From: DATGLG01 sp035294245
Lineage (GTDB): Bacteria; Pseudomonadota; Alphaproteobacteria; JACZXZ01
Assembly (NCBI GenBank): GCA_035294245.1
Contig: DATGLG010000012.1
Span: forward strand, 62,001-126,000
Direction: 5' to 3'
DNA length: 64,000 nucleotides
The notes beneath the pieces were generated by a model, which saw only the letters and a program-made list of their open reading frames with translations, ran no database searches and was not told the DNA's origin. How positions within the stretch are numbered: the stretch's first letter is position 1; the number at the start of each line of letters is the position of its first letter. The position numbers and the translations under genes are program-made. Positions 53,093-61,103 of the stretch are shown piece after piece.

Positions 53093-53536
53093 TTGAACAA
53101 TCGAGGCGCTGCGGCGTATCAAGTGCAGCAAGTCATGACGGCGTCCCCCCTGAAGCTCGTCGCCATGCTCTACGACAAGGCCATCCACTCGCTCAAGGAG
53201 GCGATCCGCGCCATCGAGGCGGGTGATATCCAGGGCCGCTGGAACGGCTATCACCGGGCCTTCGAGATCATCACCCATCTGCGGATGACCCTCGATCGCA
53301 AGCGCGGCGGCGAGGTCGCGGCCAATCTCGACCAGCTCTACGGCTTCATGCTGGTGCGCCTGCACCAGATCAACACGCGCAACGACCCGGCCCCGGCGCG
53401 CGAGGTGATCGCGCTTCTCGAGCCGCTCCGCGACTCCTGGCACCAGGCGGCGGCGCAGCGCGCGACCGCAGCACCGGCTCCGGCGGCGCCATCGGCCGAT
53501 CCGCGTGCGGCGCTGCGGACGATCGTCTCCGCCTGA
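53093..53536 (+). CDS. fliS: Flagellin export chaperone FliS, copy 1
   Basis: A 147-aa four-helix chaperone that holds flagellin unfolded before export. It starts with NNRGAAAYQVQQVMTASPLK, followed by the family core LVAMLYDKAIHSLKEAIRAI and LRMTLDRKRGGEVAANLDQL, and ends with an Ala/Pro tail. TTG start at 53093 with GGAGGAGAG upstream. It follows fliD. A second, diverged FliS-like gene follows flagellin 2. Confidence 0.92.
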   Translation: MNNRGAAAYQVQQVMTASPLKLVAMLYDKAIHSLKEAIRAIEAGDIQGRWNGYHRAFEIITHLRMTLDRKRGGEVAANLDQLYGFMLVRLHQINTRNDPAPAREVIALLEPLRDSWHQAAAQRATAAPAPAAPSADPRAALRTIVSA

Positions 53537-53649
53537 GGCCGCCGCCGCGGCGCGATAGTCCACACTCCACACCCCGCGGGATCGCCATGGCCGCGCCGAG
53601 GCGCTGCCTCGCGGCGACTGTGCCTGATAGCGGCGCGCCCGCGCCGCCG

Positions 53650-53904
53650 TTAGACGGCGATATCGAGAGGGCTCCGGGCGAGCCTGCTGCGGCCGCTCGT
53701 CGCCGTCGGTGAATCGAGCGCGCCGTCGGCGCTCGTCTCCGGCGACGCGTCGAGGAGCGTATCGAAGCCGCCGATTTGCCGGCCGCCCGAGACGGCGCGA
53801 GCGTCGCCGCGATGATGATGGGCGCCGGCCCCCTCGGGTCTCATCTGTCGCGGCAGGGATTGCGGCGCCGGCGCCGCGGCTCCCGACACGTTACTCACGG
53901 ACAT
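53650..53904 (-). CDS. Hypothetical 84-aa protein in flagellar cluster
   Basis: A small reverse-strand gene between fliS and flagellin 2. The ATG at 53904 has a strong site (GGAGGAGATCGCT) upstream, which is the main support. The product begins MSVSNVSGAAAPAPQSLPRQ, has a His cluster AGAHHHRGD, and ends SRLARSPLDIAV. It has no membrane helix and I recognise no family. Opposite orientation to all neighbouring flagellar genes is odd; it could be a regulator or secreted substrate, but that is a guess. Confidence 0.5.
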   Translation of the reverse strand: MSVSNVSGAAAPAPQSLPRQMRPEGAGAHHHRGDARAVSGGRQIGGFDTLLDASPETSADGALDSPTATSGRSRLARSPLDIAV

Positions 53905-54406
53905 AGCGATCTCCTCCGAAGCGATGGAAGCGCGAGAGCGTCTCGTCTCGCCCATAAGCCCCGCAATCGCCGTGCCACGCGCGGCAGCGCGCCTCGCCTG
54001 AGACGGCGGCGGCGCATAAGCCCGCGCGATCGCTCGGAAACCGCAGCAATCGCTTGGGATCGTGGCGGCGTCCGCAGGGGTGCAGGCACCGCCACCGGCG
54101 GTGACTCGCCCTGCAGGGCTGGCACAATCTGCCGCCTCCGCGGGGCAATTTTTTCCGCCGCAGTCAGGCCGGCGCCGCGCGTCGCGGCCAACGCCTCGGA
54201 AATTTCCAATCATTCTCAACAAATTACGAGGCAGGCCGCAATTGGCCCGCCTTTTGCTCCTCTCCCTCCGCAGATCGCCATCGGTCGCCCCCTTGGCGAG
54301 CGGCTTCAGAATCCCGGACGGACCCGGCGACGGGCCGGGGCGGGCAGATGAGGAGACCTGGATCGGCCGGTCGGCGGCCCCCTCCTCGCGGGAAAGGAGA
54401 TTGGAT
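53905..54406. other. Divergent intergenic region upstream of flagellin 2
   Basis: About 500 bp without a gene. It contains the sigma-54 promoter at 54243-54258 and a leader of about 140 nt before flagellin 2. The left part is the promoter region of the reverse-strand 84-aa gene; no clear element is visible there. Confidence 0.5.
54243..54258 (+). promoter_or_regulatory. Sigma-54 promoter of flagellin 2
   Basis: TGGCCCGCCTTTTGCT matches TGGCACG-N4-TTGCW with one mismatch and keeps GG-N10-GC (54244-54245 and 54256-54257). It is 149 bp before the flagellin ATG. Late flagellar genes of Caulobacter use sigma-54. Confidence 0.68.
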
Positions 54407-55555
54407 ATGACGCTGAATGTCATCTCGAACTTCGCCGCCAACGTGGCGCATCAGAACCTTCTACAATCGCAGCAGGCGGCGACCGAATCGCTGGCGAAGC
54501 TGTCCTCCGGGCAGCGCATCGTGAATGCGTCGGACGATCCGGCCTCGCTCGCCATCGGTGACCAGCTCCAGGCCGAGGTCTCGGCCCTCAACCAGGCCAG
54601 CGTGAACGCAAGCCAGGCGACCTCGGTGCTGCAGATCGCCGACGGCGCCTACTCCAACATCAACTCCATCCTGGTGCGCTTGAAGACGCTCGCCGTCCAG
54701 GCCTCGTCGGGCCAGCTCTCCGGAACCCAGCGCAGCGAGATCAACAACGAGTACACCTCGCTGGTGGCGGAAATCGACCGCATCTCCGGCGTCACCGATT
54801 TCGGCGGCACGCAGCTCATCAACGGCGGGAACTCCATCGCCGGCGGCCCCACCCCCGCGCAGGGCACCGACAATATCGTCTTCCGCGGCGCCTGGCCCAC
54901 CTCGACCGCCGCCGGCTACACGCTCTCCTACAGCACGACGGGCGACACCTTCACCCTCACGGACGGCACGAACAGCTATACGGGCGCCATCTCGTCGAGC
55001 GCCCTCAACAGCGGCAGCACCGCCCTCACCTCGGGCACCGTCGTCACCCTGACCGGCACATCGAGCACCAACTCCGTCGACATCGTGCTCAACGAGGCCT
55101 TCACGCCGAACGCCACCCACGCCAGCAATTCGATCACCTTGGGCGGCACGGCGAGCACGAGCTTCTCGTTCCAAATCGGCGCGGGCACCACCGCCGACGA
55201 CCAGATCACGGTGTCGCTGAGCAGTGCCACCTCGACCCAGCTCGGTATCAACGGCACCAGCATCACCAGTGTGGGCAATGCCCAGGTCGCCTCGACCCTG
55301 ATCGACAACGCGATCAACTCCCTTCAGAATTTCCGGGCGCTGCTGGGCGCTTCCGAGAGCCGGCTGCAATTCGCCACCACCAATATCGGCACCTCGCTGG
55401 AGAACGTTGAATCGGCGCGAAGCAACCTGCTCGACCTCGACGTGGCGCAGGAATCCTCGAACTTCACCAGCAAGCAGATCCTGACCCAGCTGGGCGTCTC
55501 CGAGCTTGCTCAGGCGAACCAGCTCCCGCAGCTGCTGCTGAAGCTGTTCCAATAG
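54407..55555 (+). CDS. Flagellin 2
   Basis: A 382-aa filament protein closely related to flagellin 1. N-terminus MTLNVISNFAANVAHQNLLQ, then LSSGQRIVNASDDPASLAIG; C-terminus LGVSELAQANQLPQLLLKLF. The Ser/Thr-rich centre differs most from flagellin 1. The ATG at 54407 has AAAGGAGA upstream. It has its own sigma-54 promoter and no terminator before the second FliS gene, so it forms a separate flagellin-chaperone unit. Confidence 0.95.
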   Translation: MTLNVISNFAANVAHQNLLQSQQAATESLAKLSSGQRIVNASDDPASLAIGDQLQAEVSALNQASVNASQATSVLQIADGAYSNINSILVRLKTLAVQASSGQLSGTQRSEINNEYTSLVAEIDRISGVTDFGGTQLINGGNSIAGGPTPAQGTDNIVFRGAWPTSTAAGYTLSYSTTGDTFTLTDGTNSYTGAISSSALNSGSTALTSGTVVTLTGTSSTNSVDIVLNEAFTPNATHASNSITLGGTASTSFSFQIGAGTTADDQITVSLSSATSTQLGINGTSITSVGNAQVASTLIDNAINSLQNFRALLGASESRLQFATTNIGTSLENVESARSNLLDLDVAQESSNFTSKQILTQLGVSELAQANQLPQLLLKLFQ

Positions 55556-55589
55556 GCGCGGGACCGAACTCTAGCGCGGAGTGAAAATC

Positions 55590-56009
55590 ATGGGCTTCAA
55601 GGACTTTCTCAACGAGCACCGGGACGAGATCGCGTCGAGCACCGGCACGCACGTCACGGTGATGCTCTACGACGAGGCGATCCGGCAGCTCAACCTCGCC
55701 ATCAAGGCCGTCAAGGCGCGGGACATCACCGCGCGCTGCAATGCCGTGACGATGGTGTGCGAGATCGTCGAGGCCCTTCACAACACGCTCGATCGGGAGA
55801 ACGGCAAGGACATCGCCGAGCAGCTCGGCATGGTCTACCGCTTCATCCTGCGCCAGTTGCCGCGCGTGAATTTCTACAACGACAGCGAGACCGCGGCGCA
55901 GATGATCGGGCTGCTCGAGCCGCTGCGCGACTCCTGGCACGCGATCGATCAGAAGCGGGCCGCCGAGCGGAGCTTCCCCGCGGAAGCGCCGATGGCCGCC
56001 GTCGCCTGA
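55590..56009 (+). CDS. FliS-like flagellin chaperone, copy 2
   Basis: A 139-aa helical protein of the FliS family, with TGTHVTVMLYDEAIRQLNLA, VCEIVEALHNTLDRENGKDI and IGLLEPLRDSWHAIDQK. The EPLRDSWH block is shared with copy 1, but the N-terminus differs (MGFKDFLNEHRDEIASS). I use the ATG at 55590, eight bases after GGAG; the GTG at 55581 overlaps that site. It starts 34 bp after flagellin 2 and probably serves that flagellin. Confidence 0.85.
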   Translation: MGFKDFLNEHRDEIASSTGTHVTVMLYDEAIRQLNLAIKAVKARDITARCNAVTMVCEIVEALHNTLDRENGKDIAEQLGMVYRFILRQLPRVNFYNDSETAAQMIGLLEPLRDSWHAIDQKRAAERSFPAEAPMAAVA

Positions 56010-56094
56010 GCCCCGTCCAGGCGGCGGGAACGCCTCCGGCGTCTCTTGCGCCGCGCCGTTATCGATATCGCGAGATCAGGGATCGAATCGCGTC

Positions 56095-57696
56095 ATGGAC
56101 GTTAAGTCGGTGAACGTGGCGGACCTCATGGACATCGCCGTGCCCACCCCAAAGTCGACCAGGGACGCGAGCCCCTTCCAAGGCTTGCTCGACGCGGCGG
56201 CCCAGCCGGCGCCGATGGCGTCCGGGAGCCCCGCGACCGGCGGGCCCGCGACTCATCCCACCGCGACGCCGCCCTCGCCCGACCGAGCGCCACCGGCGCC
56301 GTCGGCGGGACCGGGCGCGCCGGACAACGCACAGCCGACCGCGGACGGCCAGCAAGCCGGCTCGGCCGCGCAGGCCTCGGCCTCGGATCACCCGAATTCC
56401 CAGGCCAAGGCGACGGGCGACGACAAGGCGGACGGCAAGGACAAGAAATCGGCGAAACCCGCCGAGGCCGTTGACGGCGCTGGCGCCGCTCTGGCCGCAG
56501 CCGCGGCCATCGCACCCACGGCGATCCTGTCCAGCGCGCCGCCGGATGGCGATGAGGTGGGTGATGCGGCCGATGCCCGCGCGGTCGGCGCCGCCAAATC
56601 CGCCACCGACAATACGGCCGCCGTCGCGAATGGCGCGGCGACTACGAATGCCGCGACGCTCGGCGGCCCGGCCGTTGACGACGCCGCGGATGGCGCGTTG
56701 CCCGCGCCGAATGCCCCGCTTTCGCCAACCTCCTCGTCCTCCGCCGCGGCAGCCGCGGCGGAGGCGCCGGCGGTGACCGTCTCGGTGACGGCAGCGGCGG
56801 GATTGCGGCGGCCGGTGAGCCTCTCGACCCAGGCGGCGCTCCTCGAATCCGACAAGTCCGAGCTCGGCACGGCGCCGGACGCGAAGGCGGAGACGGTCGC
56901 TAATCCCACGCCGTCGCCGAGCAAGCTGGCGGCGCCGGCGCAGCCGCCCCATGGCGGCGAGACCGCCACGCAGGCCGCCGCAAGCAGCTCGCCTCAGCCG
57001 CAATCCGCGGCCCCCGGCCCCGCCACAGCCGCAACGCCAGCCCCATCGGGCGGATCCGCGGATGCGAGCGGTGGTTCCGCCGCGCCCCTCAACGGCAATG
57101 TCTCGGCGCCGAGCAGCGGCATGGGACATGGCGCGAACGCCGCCGCGACGGGAATGGCGATGGCGAACCTGGCGCCCCCCGCGCCTCCGCCTGCTGCGGC
57201 GGTCGCGAGCGCAGCCGCACCGCTCTCCGCGGCGACGACGCAGAATGCGGCCGGGCTCGCCGGGGCGGCCGGCGTGCCGGCGACGATGCAGGTCGCCGTG
57301 CAGATCGCCAAGGCCGTCCAGGATGGCGTCAACCGCATCGAGATCCAGCTCACCCCGCCGAGCCTCGGCCGCATCGACGTGAAGCTCGATGTCGGCCATG
57401 ACGGGCACGTGCTCGCCGTCGTCGCCGCCGATCGGCCCGACACCCTCAACCTGCTGCAGCGCGACGCGCATGGGCTGCAGCGCGCGCTCCAGGACGCCGG
57501 GCTGCGCAGCAATTCGGGCGGCCTCAGCTTCAGCCTGCGCGATCAGGGCGGGACGAGCTACCAGACGCCGAATTTCGCACCGCGCTCCGCCGCGCCGGCG
57601 CCGGTCAAGGCCGCCCCGGCTCCCGCCGTTCCGGCTGCCGCCGCCATCGTGTCGTCGTCCTCGCGCCGCCCCGGCGGCGTCGACATCCATATCTAG
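56095..57696 (+). CDS. fliK: Flagellar hook-length control protein FliK
   Basis: A 533-aa exported ruler protein. The first 390 residues are Ala/Pro/Asp-rich and disordered, as usual. The C-terminal switch domain is recognisable: MQVAVQIAKAVQDGVNRIEI, QLTPPSLGRIDVKLDVGHDG (the LxPxxLGxVxVxL signature) and RALQDAGLRSNSGGLSFSLR. It sets hook length and switches export specificity. It precedes flgD and flgE, its functional partners. Confidence 0.88.
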   Translation: MDVKSVNVADLMDIAVPTPKSTRDASPFQGLLDAAAQPAPMASGSPATGGPATHPTATPPSPDRAPPAPSAGPGAPDNAQPTADGQQAGSAAQASASDHPNSQAKATGDDKADGKDKKSAKPAEAVDGAGAALAAAAAIAPTAILSSAPPDGDEVGDAADARAVGAAKSATDNTAAVANGAATTNAATLGGPAVDDAADGALPAPNAPLSPTSSSSAAAAAAEAPAVTVSVTAAAGLRRPVSLSTQAALLESDKSELGTAPDAKAETVANPTPSPSKLAAPAQPPHGGETATQAAASSSPQPQSAAPGPATAATPAPSGGSADASGGSAAPLNGNVSAPSSGMGHGANAAATGMAMANLAPPAPPPAAAVASAAAPLSAATTQNAAGLAGAAGVPATMQVAVQIAKAVQDGVNRIEIQLTPPSLGRIDVKLDVGHDGHVLAVVAADRPDTLNLLQRDAHGLQRALQDAGLRSNSGGLSFSLRDQGGTSYQTPNFAPRSAAPAPVKAAPAPAVPAAAAIVSSSSRRPGGVDIHI

Positions 57697-57708
57697 GAGA
57701 ACGGGTCC

Positions 57709-58464
57709 ATGACGGTCACCAGCGCCACCTCGCAGCCGCCGAACGCCAACGGCACCCCCAGCACGAGCGGTAACTCGAGCGTGAGCAACGGCATCACGGC
57801 GGCTAACTTCTCGAGCAACCTCAACGATTTTCTGACGCTGCTCACGACCCAGCTCACCCACCAGGATCCGCTGGCGCCCATGGACTCGACCCAGTTCACC
57901 CAGCAGCTCGTCGGGTTCTCACAAGTCGAGCAGCAGATCCAGACCAACTCCAACCTCTCCACCCTGATCTCGCTGCAGCAGAGCGGCCAGGGCACGAACG
58001 CCGTCTCCTATCTCGGCACCGTGGTCGAAGCCAATGGGAACTCCCTTCCCCTGGTCAACGGCCAGGCGAAATTCTCGTACACCCTGCCGTCGACGGCGCA
58101 ATCGGTGAAGGTCACGATCTCCGACCAGAACGGCAATGTCATCAACACGGTGAGCGGCTCCGCCAATTCCGGCAAGAACGTCGTCACCTGGGACGGCACC
58201 GACAGCAACGGCAACACGGTGCCGGACGGCGTGTACTCGTTCCAGGTGAGCGCGACCGACGGCACCGGCAAGGCGGTGACGCCGACCTCGACGACCTTCT
58301 TCGGCCTGGTCACCGGCGTCAACGGAATCAATGGCGGCGGCGGCTCCGGCAGCAGCGGCTCCGGCGGCACGACGCCCGTGACCCTGAACGTCGACGGGCT
58401 GAGTATCGCCTTGAGCAACGTCGTATCGATCCAGGCGCCGAGTGCTTCGAGCGCGGCGAAATAG
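57709..58464 (+). CDS. flgD: Flagellar hook assembly scaffold FlgD
   Basis: A 251-aa hook cap. N-terminal family motif: FLTLLTTQLTHQDPLAPMDS, then TQFTQQLVGFSQVEQQIQTN. An Ig-like domain follows, with NVVTWDGTDSNGNTVPDGVY. A Gly/Ser-rich linker (GGGGSGSSGSGG) precedes the last 30 residues. It starts 12 bp after fliK and is followed by flgE. Confidence 0.93.
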   Translation: MTVTSATSQPPNANGTPSTSGNSSVSNGITAANFSSNLNDFLTLLTTQLTHQDPLAPMDSTQFTQQLVGFSQVEQQIQTNSNLSTLISLQQSGQGTNAVSYLGTVVEANGNSLPLVNGQAKFSYTLPSTAQSVKVTISDQNGNVINTVSGSANSGKNVVTWDGTDSNGNTVPDGVYSFQVSATDGTGKAVTPTSTTFFGLVTGVNGINGGGGSGSSGSGGTTPVTLNVDGLSIALSNVVSIQAPSASSAAK

Positions 58465-58546
58465 GGTTAACACGCGGCAACTAAGTCTTAGGAAACCGCC
58501 CTTAGAGTATTGATGGCGCAACTGCGCCCGAACGAGGAGAAGAGAC

Positions 58547-59836
58547 ATGAGCTTATTCGGCGCGATGTTCTCGAGCGTATCCGGCCTCACGGCCCAGTCG
58601 CAGGCCCTCGGCACCGTCTCGGACAATATCGCCAATGCGGAGACGGTCGGCTACAAGTCGGTCGGCAACTCCTTCTCCACCCTCGTCGCCGATCCGATGA
58701 GCGCGACGAACTACACGCCGGGTGGCGTGATCTCGCATCCCTTCCAAACGGTCACCGCGCAGGGCCTGATTCAGGGCTCGAGCACGCCCACCAATCTGGC
58801 CATCTCGGGCAGCGGCTTCTTCGTCGTCAGCGCCACCGCGACGCCGAGCACGACGGCACCGGACCTCTTCACCCGCGCCGGCGACTTCGCCCCAGATGCC
58901 AAGGGCAACCTCGTCAACTCCGCCGGGTTCTTCCTCCAGGGCTATCCGACGGACGCCAACGGCAATGTCACCAATCCCAGCTTCACCACCACCGCCGGCC
59001 TGCAGACCATCAACATCAACGGCCTGAGCGGCACCGCGGCGGCGACCCAGAATCTCTCCCTGAATGCCAACCTGCCCGCGACGGCGGCGACTGGAACGAA
59101 CGAGACCGTGACGGCGCAGGTCTACGACTCCCTCGGCGTGGCCCATAACCTGGTGATCGAGTTCACCAAGACGGCGACGGCCAATCAGTGGACCATGTCG
59201 ATCCCGTCGATGACGGTGGCGGCGACGGGCGCCAGCTCCGCCGCGAGCGTGTCGATCGTCCCGGCGGCCGATGCGACCGTGACCTTCAACACCGACGGCA
59301 CCTTCGCCTCCCCGACCGGGGCCACGATCCAGGTCACCGGCTTCACCACGGGTGCTGCGAACGACACCATCAACCTCAATCTCGGCACCGCGGGCCAAGC
59401 GAACGGGCTGACCCAGTATGCGAGCTCGTTCCAGCTCGGTGCCGGCGGCATCCAGCAGGACGGCCGCACCTTCGGCTCGCTCACCAGCGTCAGCATCGGC
59501 AAGGACGGCCTCGTGACCGCGACCTTCAGCAACGGGCAGACCCGCCCCTTCGCCAAGGTACCGCTCGCGACCTTCACCAATCCCGACGGGCTCCTGGCGC
59601 AGACGGGGAACGTCTATTCGGCGACGGCCAATTCGGGGCCTCTCCTCCTGCAATACGCGCAGACAGGCAATGCCGGCCTCATCGATTCGGGCTCACTCGA
59701 GCAATCGACCGTCGATCTCGCGGCGCAATTCTCCACCATGATCGTGACGCAGCAGGCCTACTCCGCGAGCGCCAAGGTCTTCAACACGGCCGATCAGATG
59801 ATGCAGGTCCTGAACAATATCGGCGGACAGGCCTGA
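58547..59836 (+). CDS. flgE: Flagellar hook protein FlgE
   Basis: A 429-aa rod/hook-family protein. N-terminus MSLFGAMFSSVSGLTAQSQA and VSDNIANAETVGYKSVGNSF; FlgE-specific LAISGSGFFVVS; the C-terminus has AQFSTMIVTQQAYSASAKVF and ends NTADQMMQVLNNIGGQA. It forms the flexible hook between rod and filament. RBS GAGGAGAAGAG. An 11-bp palindrome CTAAGTCTTAG lies at 58481-58491 upstream. Confidence 0.94.
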   Translation: MSLFGAMFSSVSGLTAQSQALGTVSDNIANAETVGYKSVGNSFSTLVADPMSATNYTPGGVISHPFQTVTAQGLIQGSSTPTNLAISGSGFFVVSATATPSTTAPDLFTRAGDFAPDAKGNLVNSAGFFLQGYPTDANGNVTNPSFTTTAGLQTININGLSGTAAATQNLSLNANLPATAATGTNETVTAQVYDSLGVAHNLVIEFTKTATANQWTMSIPSMTVAATGASSAASVSIVPAADATVTFNTDGTFASPTGATIQVTGFTTGAANDTINLNLGTAGQANGLTQYASSFQLGAGGIQQDGRTFGSLTSVSIGKDGLVTATFSNGQTRPFAKVPLATFTNPDGLLAQTGNVYSATANSGPLLLQYAQTGNAGLIDSGSLEQSTVDLAAQFSTMIVTQQAYSASAKVFNTADQMMQVLNNIGGQA

Positions 59837-59891
59837 TTCGCGAAAGGTTAAACGTGCAGGCCCCGGTTTTCCGAAGGCTTAACCGTGATCC

Positions 59892-59906
59892 TTAGGCGTT
59901 TTTTAA
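59892..59906 (+). promoter_or_regulatory. CtrA-like box upstream of sciP
   Basis: TTAGGCGTTTTTTAA matches TTAA-N7-TTAA with one mismatch, 62 bp before sciP. In Caulobacter, CtrA activates sciP and SciP then inhibits CtrA, so a site here fits. Confidence 0.45.
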
Positions 59907-59967
59907 ACGCGCAAGCGTAGGTTCCAGCTCACGCGAACGCAAACGTGGATCGCAGGCGGAGAAACGG

Positions 59968-60264
59968 ATGACGATCGATTACAAGCAGCGGCCGATGTCC
60001 ATTCAAGGACCCGACGGCCGCCCGATGAGCATCAACGATCTCCCGCCGCCGGGAACCAAGCGGTGGGTGGTGCGTCGCAAGGCCGAGGTCGTTGCCGCCG
60101 TGCGCGGCGGCCTGATCACGCTGGAAGAGGCCTGCACGCGCTACACGCTGTCGGTCGAGGAGTTTCTCTCCTGGCAGCGGCTCATCGAGCGCCATGGATT
60201 GGCCGGCCTGAGGACCACGCGCATCCAGGATTACCGGGAGACCAATCGCGGCGCCGACCTCTGA
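59968..60264 (+). CDS. sciP: CtrA inhibitor SciP (DUF1153 family)
   Basis: A 98-aa helix-turn-helix protein. The conserved DUF1153 core is LPPPGTKRWVVRRKAEVVAA, VRGGLITLEEACTRYTLSVE and EFLSWQRLIERHGLAGLRTT, ending with RIQDYR. In Caulobacter SciP binds CtrA and blocks its activation of flagellar and other promoters in G1 cells. Its place between flgE and fliF agrees with a CtrA-governed flagellar hierarchy and confirms an alphaproteobacterial origin. Confidence 0.92.
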   Translation: MTIDYKQRPMSIQGPDGRPMSINDLPPPGTKRWVVRRKAEVVAAVRGGLITLEEACTRYTLSVEEFLSWQRLIERHGLAGLRTTRIQDYRETNRGADL

Positions 60265-60337
60265 TCGGCGCCCCCATCGGCGGCAGCGCCGCGCCCGCCC
60301 CATATCCGATGCCGCGCGCGTGGCGCGCCCGCACAGA

Positions 60338-60865
60338 TCAGCCGCGCGGCGACGACCCCACCAATAGCTTCGACATGATCGTGATCGCCGCCTGGCGATG
60401 CGCCCGCCGCGCGATGGCCTCCCAGCCCGCGCGCCGATAGAACCGCTCCCTGTCGGTGGTGAAGAGATAGAGCCGACCGACGCCCAGTCGGGCGGCCTCG
60501 CCTTCCGCCGCGGCGACGAGCCGCGACCCGAGCCCCCGCCCCCGCGCCGCCGGCGTCACGAAGACCGAGGCGAGCCACGGCGTCCATGGATCGCCCTGGC
60601 CGAGATCGTCGACGACGAGACTGGCCGTGCCGAGCGCTTGGCTGTCGCCGGCGAGCGCGATGAGCGTCATCGGGATCGTGTCGGTCGCGAGCGTCTCGCG
60701 GATGAGCGCCATCGTGCGCGCCAGGCTCGCGCCCTCCGCCGGCAGTCCCCATTCGGCGAAGAGCCAATGCGCGACGGTCGCAACGTGCTGCGGGTGATGC
60801 GCGAGCGGTGCAATCCGCTCCCCGCGCGCTGGCGGAGATTTGTCCTCGATCATGCCCGTCGACAT
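60338..60865 (-). CDS. GNAT family N-acetyltransferase
   Basis: A 175-aa acetyltransferase. The acetyl-CoA loop is VFVTPAARGRGLGSRLVAAA (R/Q-x-x-G-x-G/A type), preceded by the beta strand TPWLASVFV and followed by YLFTTDRERFYRRAGWEAI. Substrate unknown. It sits on the opposite strand between sciP and fliF and is probably not a flagellar gene. An alternative ATG is at 60853. Confidence 0.87.
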   Translation of the reverse strand: MSTGMIEDKSPPARGERIAPLAHHPQHVATVAHWLFAEWGLPAEGASLARTMALIRETLATDTIPMTLIALAGDSQALGTASLVVDDLGQGDPWTPWLASVFVTPAARGRGLGSRLVAAAEGEAARLGVGRLYLFTTDRERFYRRAGWEAIARRAHRQAAITIMSKLLVGSSPRG

Positions 60866-60994
60866 CGCAGCGGAACAGTCGCTTCGTTCTATCGTCTTCT
60901 TTCCTTAACGTAAACATCCGTCGCCGTCGTCGCGGCGTTCCCCGGCCGCGGGCGAAACACCGCCTTCGGATCGGCAGATTCTTCCCTCTCGCCG

Positions 60995-61007
60995 GGCAAA
61001 TTTTGCC
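60995..61007. promoter_or_regulatory. Palindrome upstream of fliF
   Basis: GGCAAATTTTGCC is a perfect 6-bp inverted repeat (GGCAAA / TTTGCC) around one T. It lies just before the CtrA-like box of the fliF operon and may bind a further regulator. Confidence 0.4.
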
Positions 61008-61013
61008 GATGCA

Positions 61014-61028
61014 TTAACGTCTTCTTCA
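61014..61028 (+). promoter_or_regulatory. CtrA-like box upstream of fliF
   Basis: TTAACGTCTTCTTCA matches TTAA-N7-TTAA with one mismatch, 76 bp before the fliF start. Early flagellar operons such as fliF are direct CtrA targets in Caulobacter. Confidence 0.5.
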
Positions 61029-61103
61029 CCGAGCCGGCCCTAGTGTCGCGGCAGTAGCGCAAGCCAAGGGAATGCGGGCGCGCCAGGCGCGCCTGCGCTT
61101 AAG

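Noticed and set aside
54118..54134. TGGCACAATCTGCC as a sigma-54 promoter
   Set aside because: The TGGCAC half is good, but the spacing is GG-N8-GC instead of N10; the element at 54243 fits much better.
58464..58480. GGGTTAACACGCGGCAA upstream of flgE as a sigma-54 promoter
   Set aside because: GG-N10-GC spacing is present, but the TTGC half is GGCA and the TGGCAC half is missing; chance matches are frequent in GC-rich DNA.
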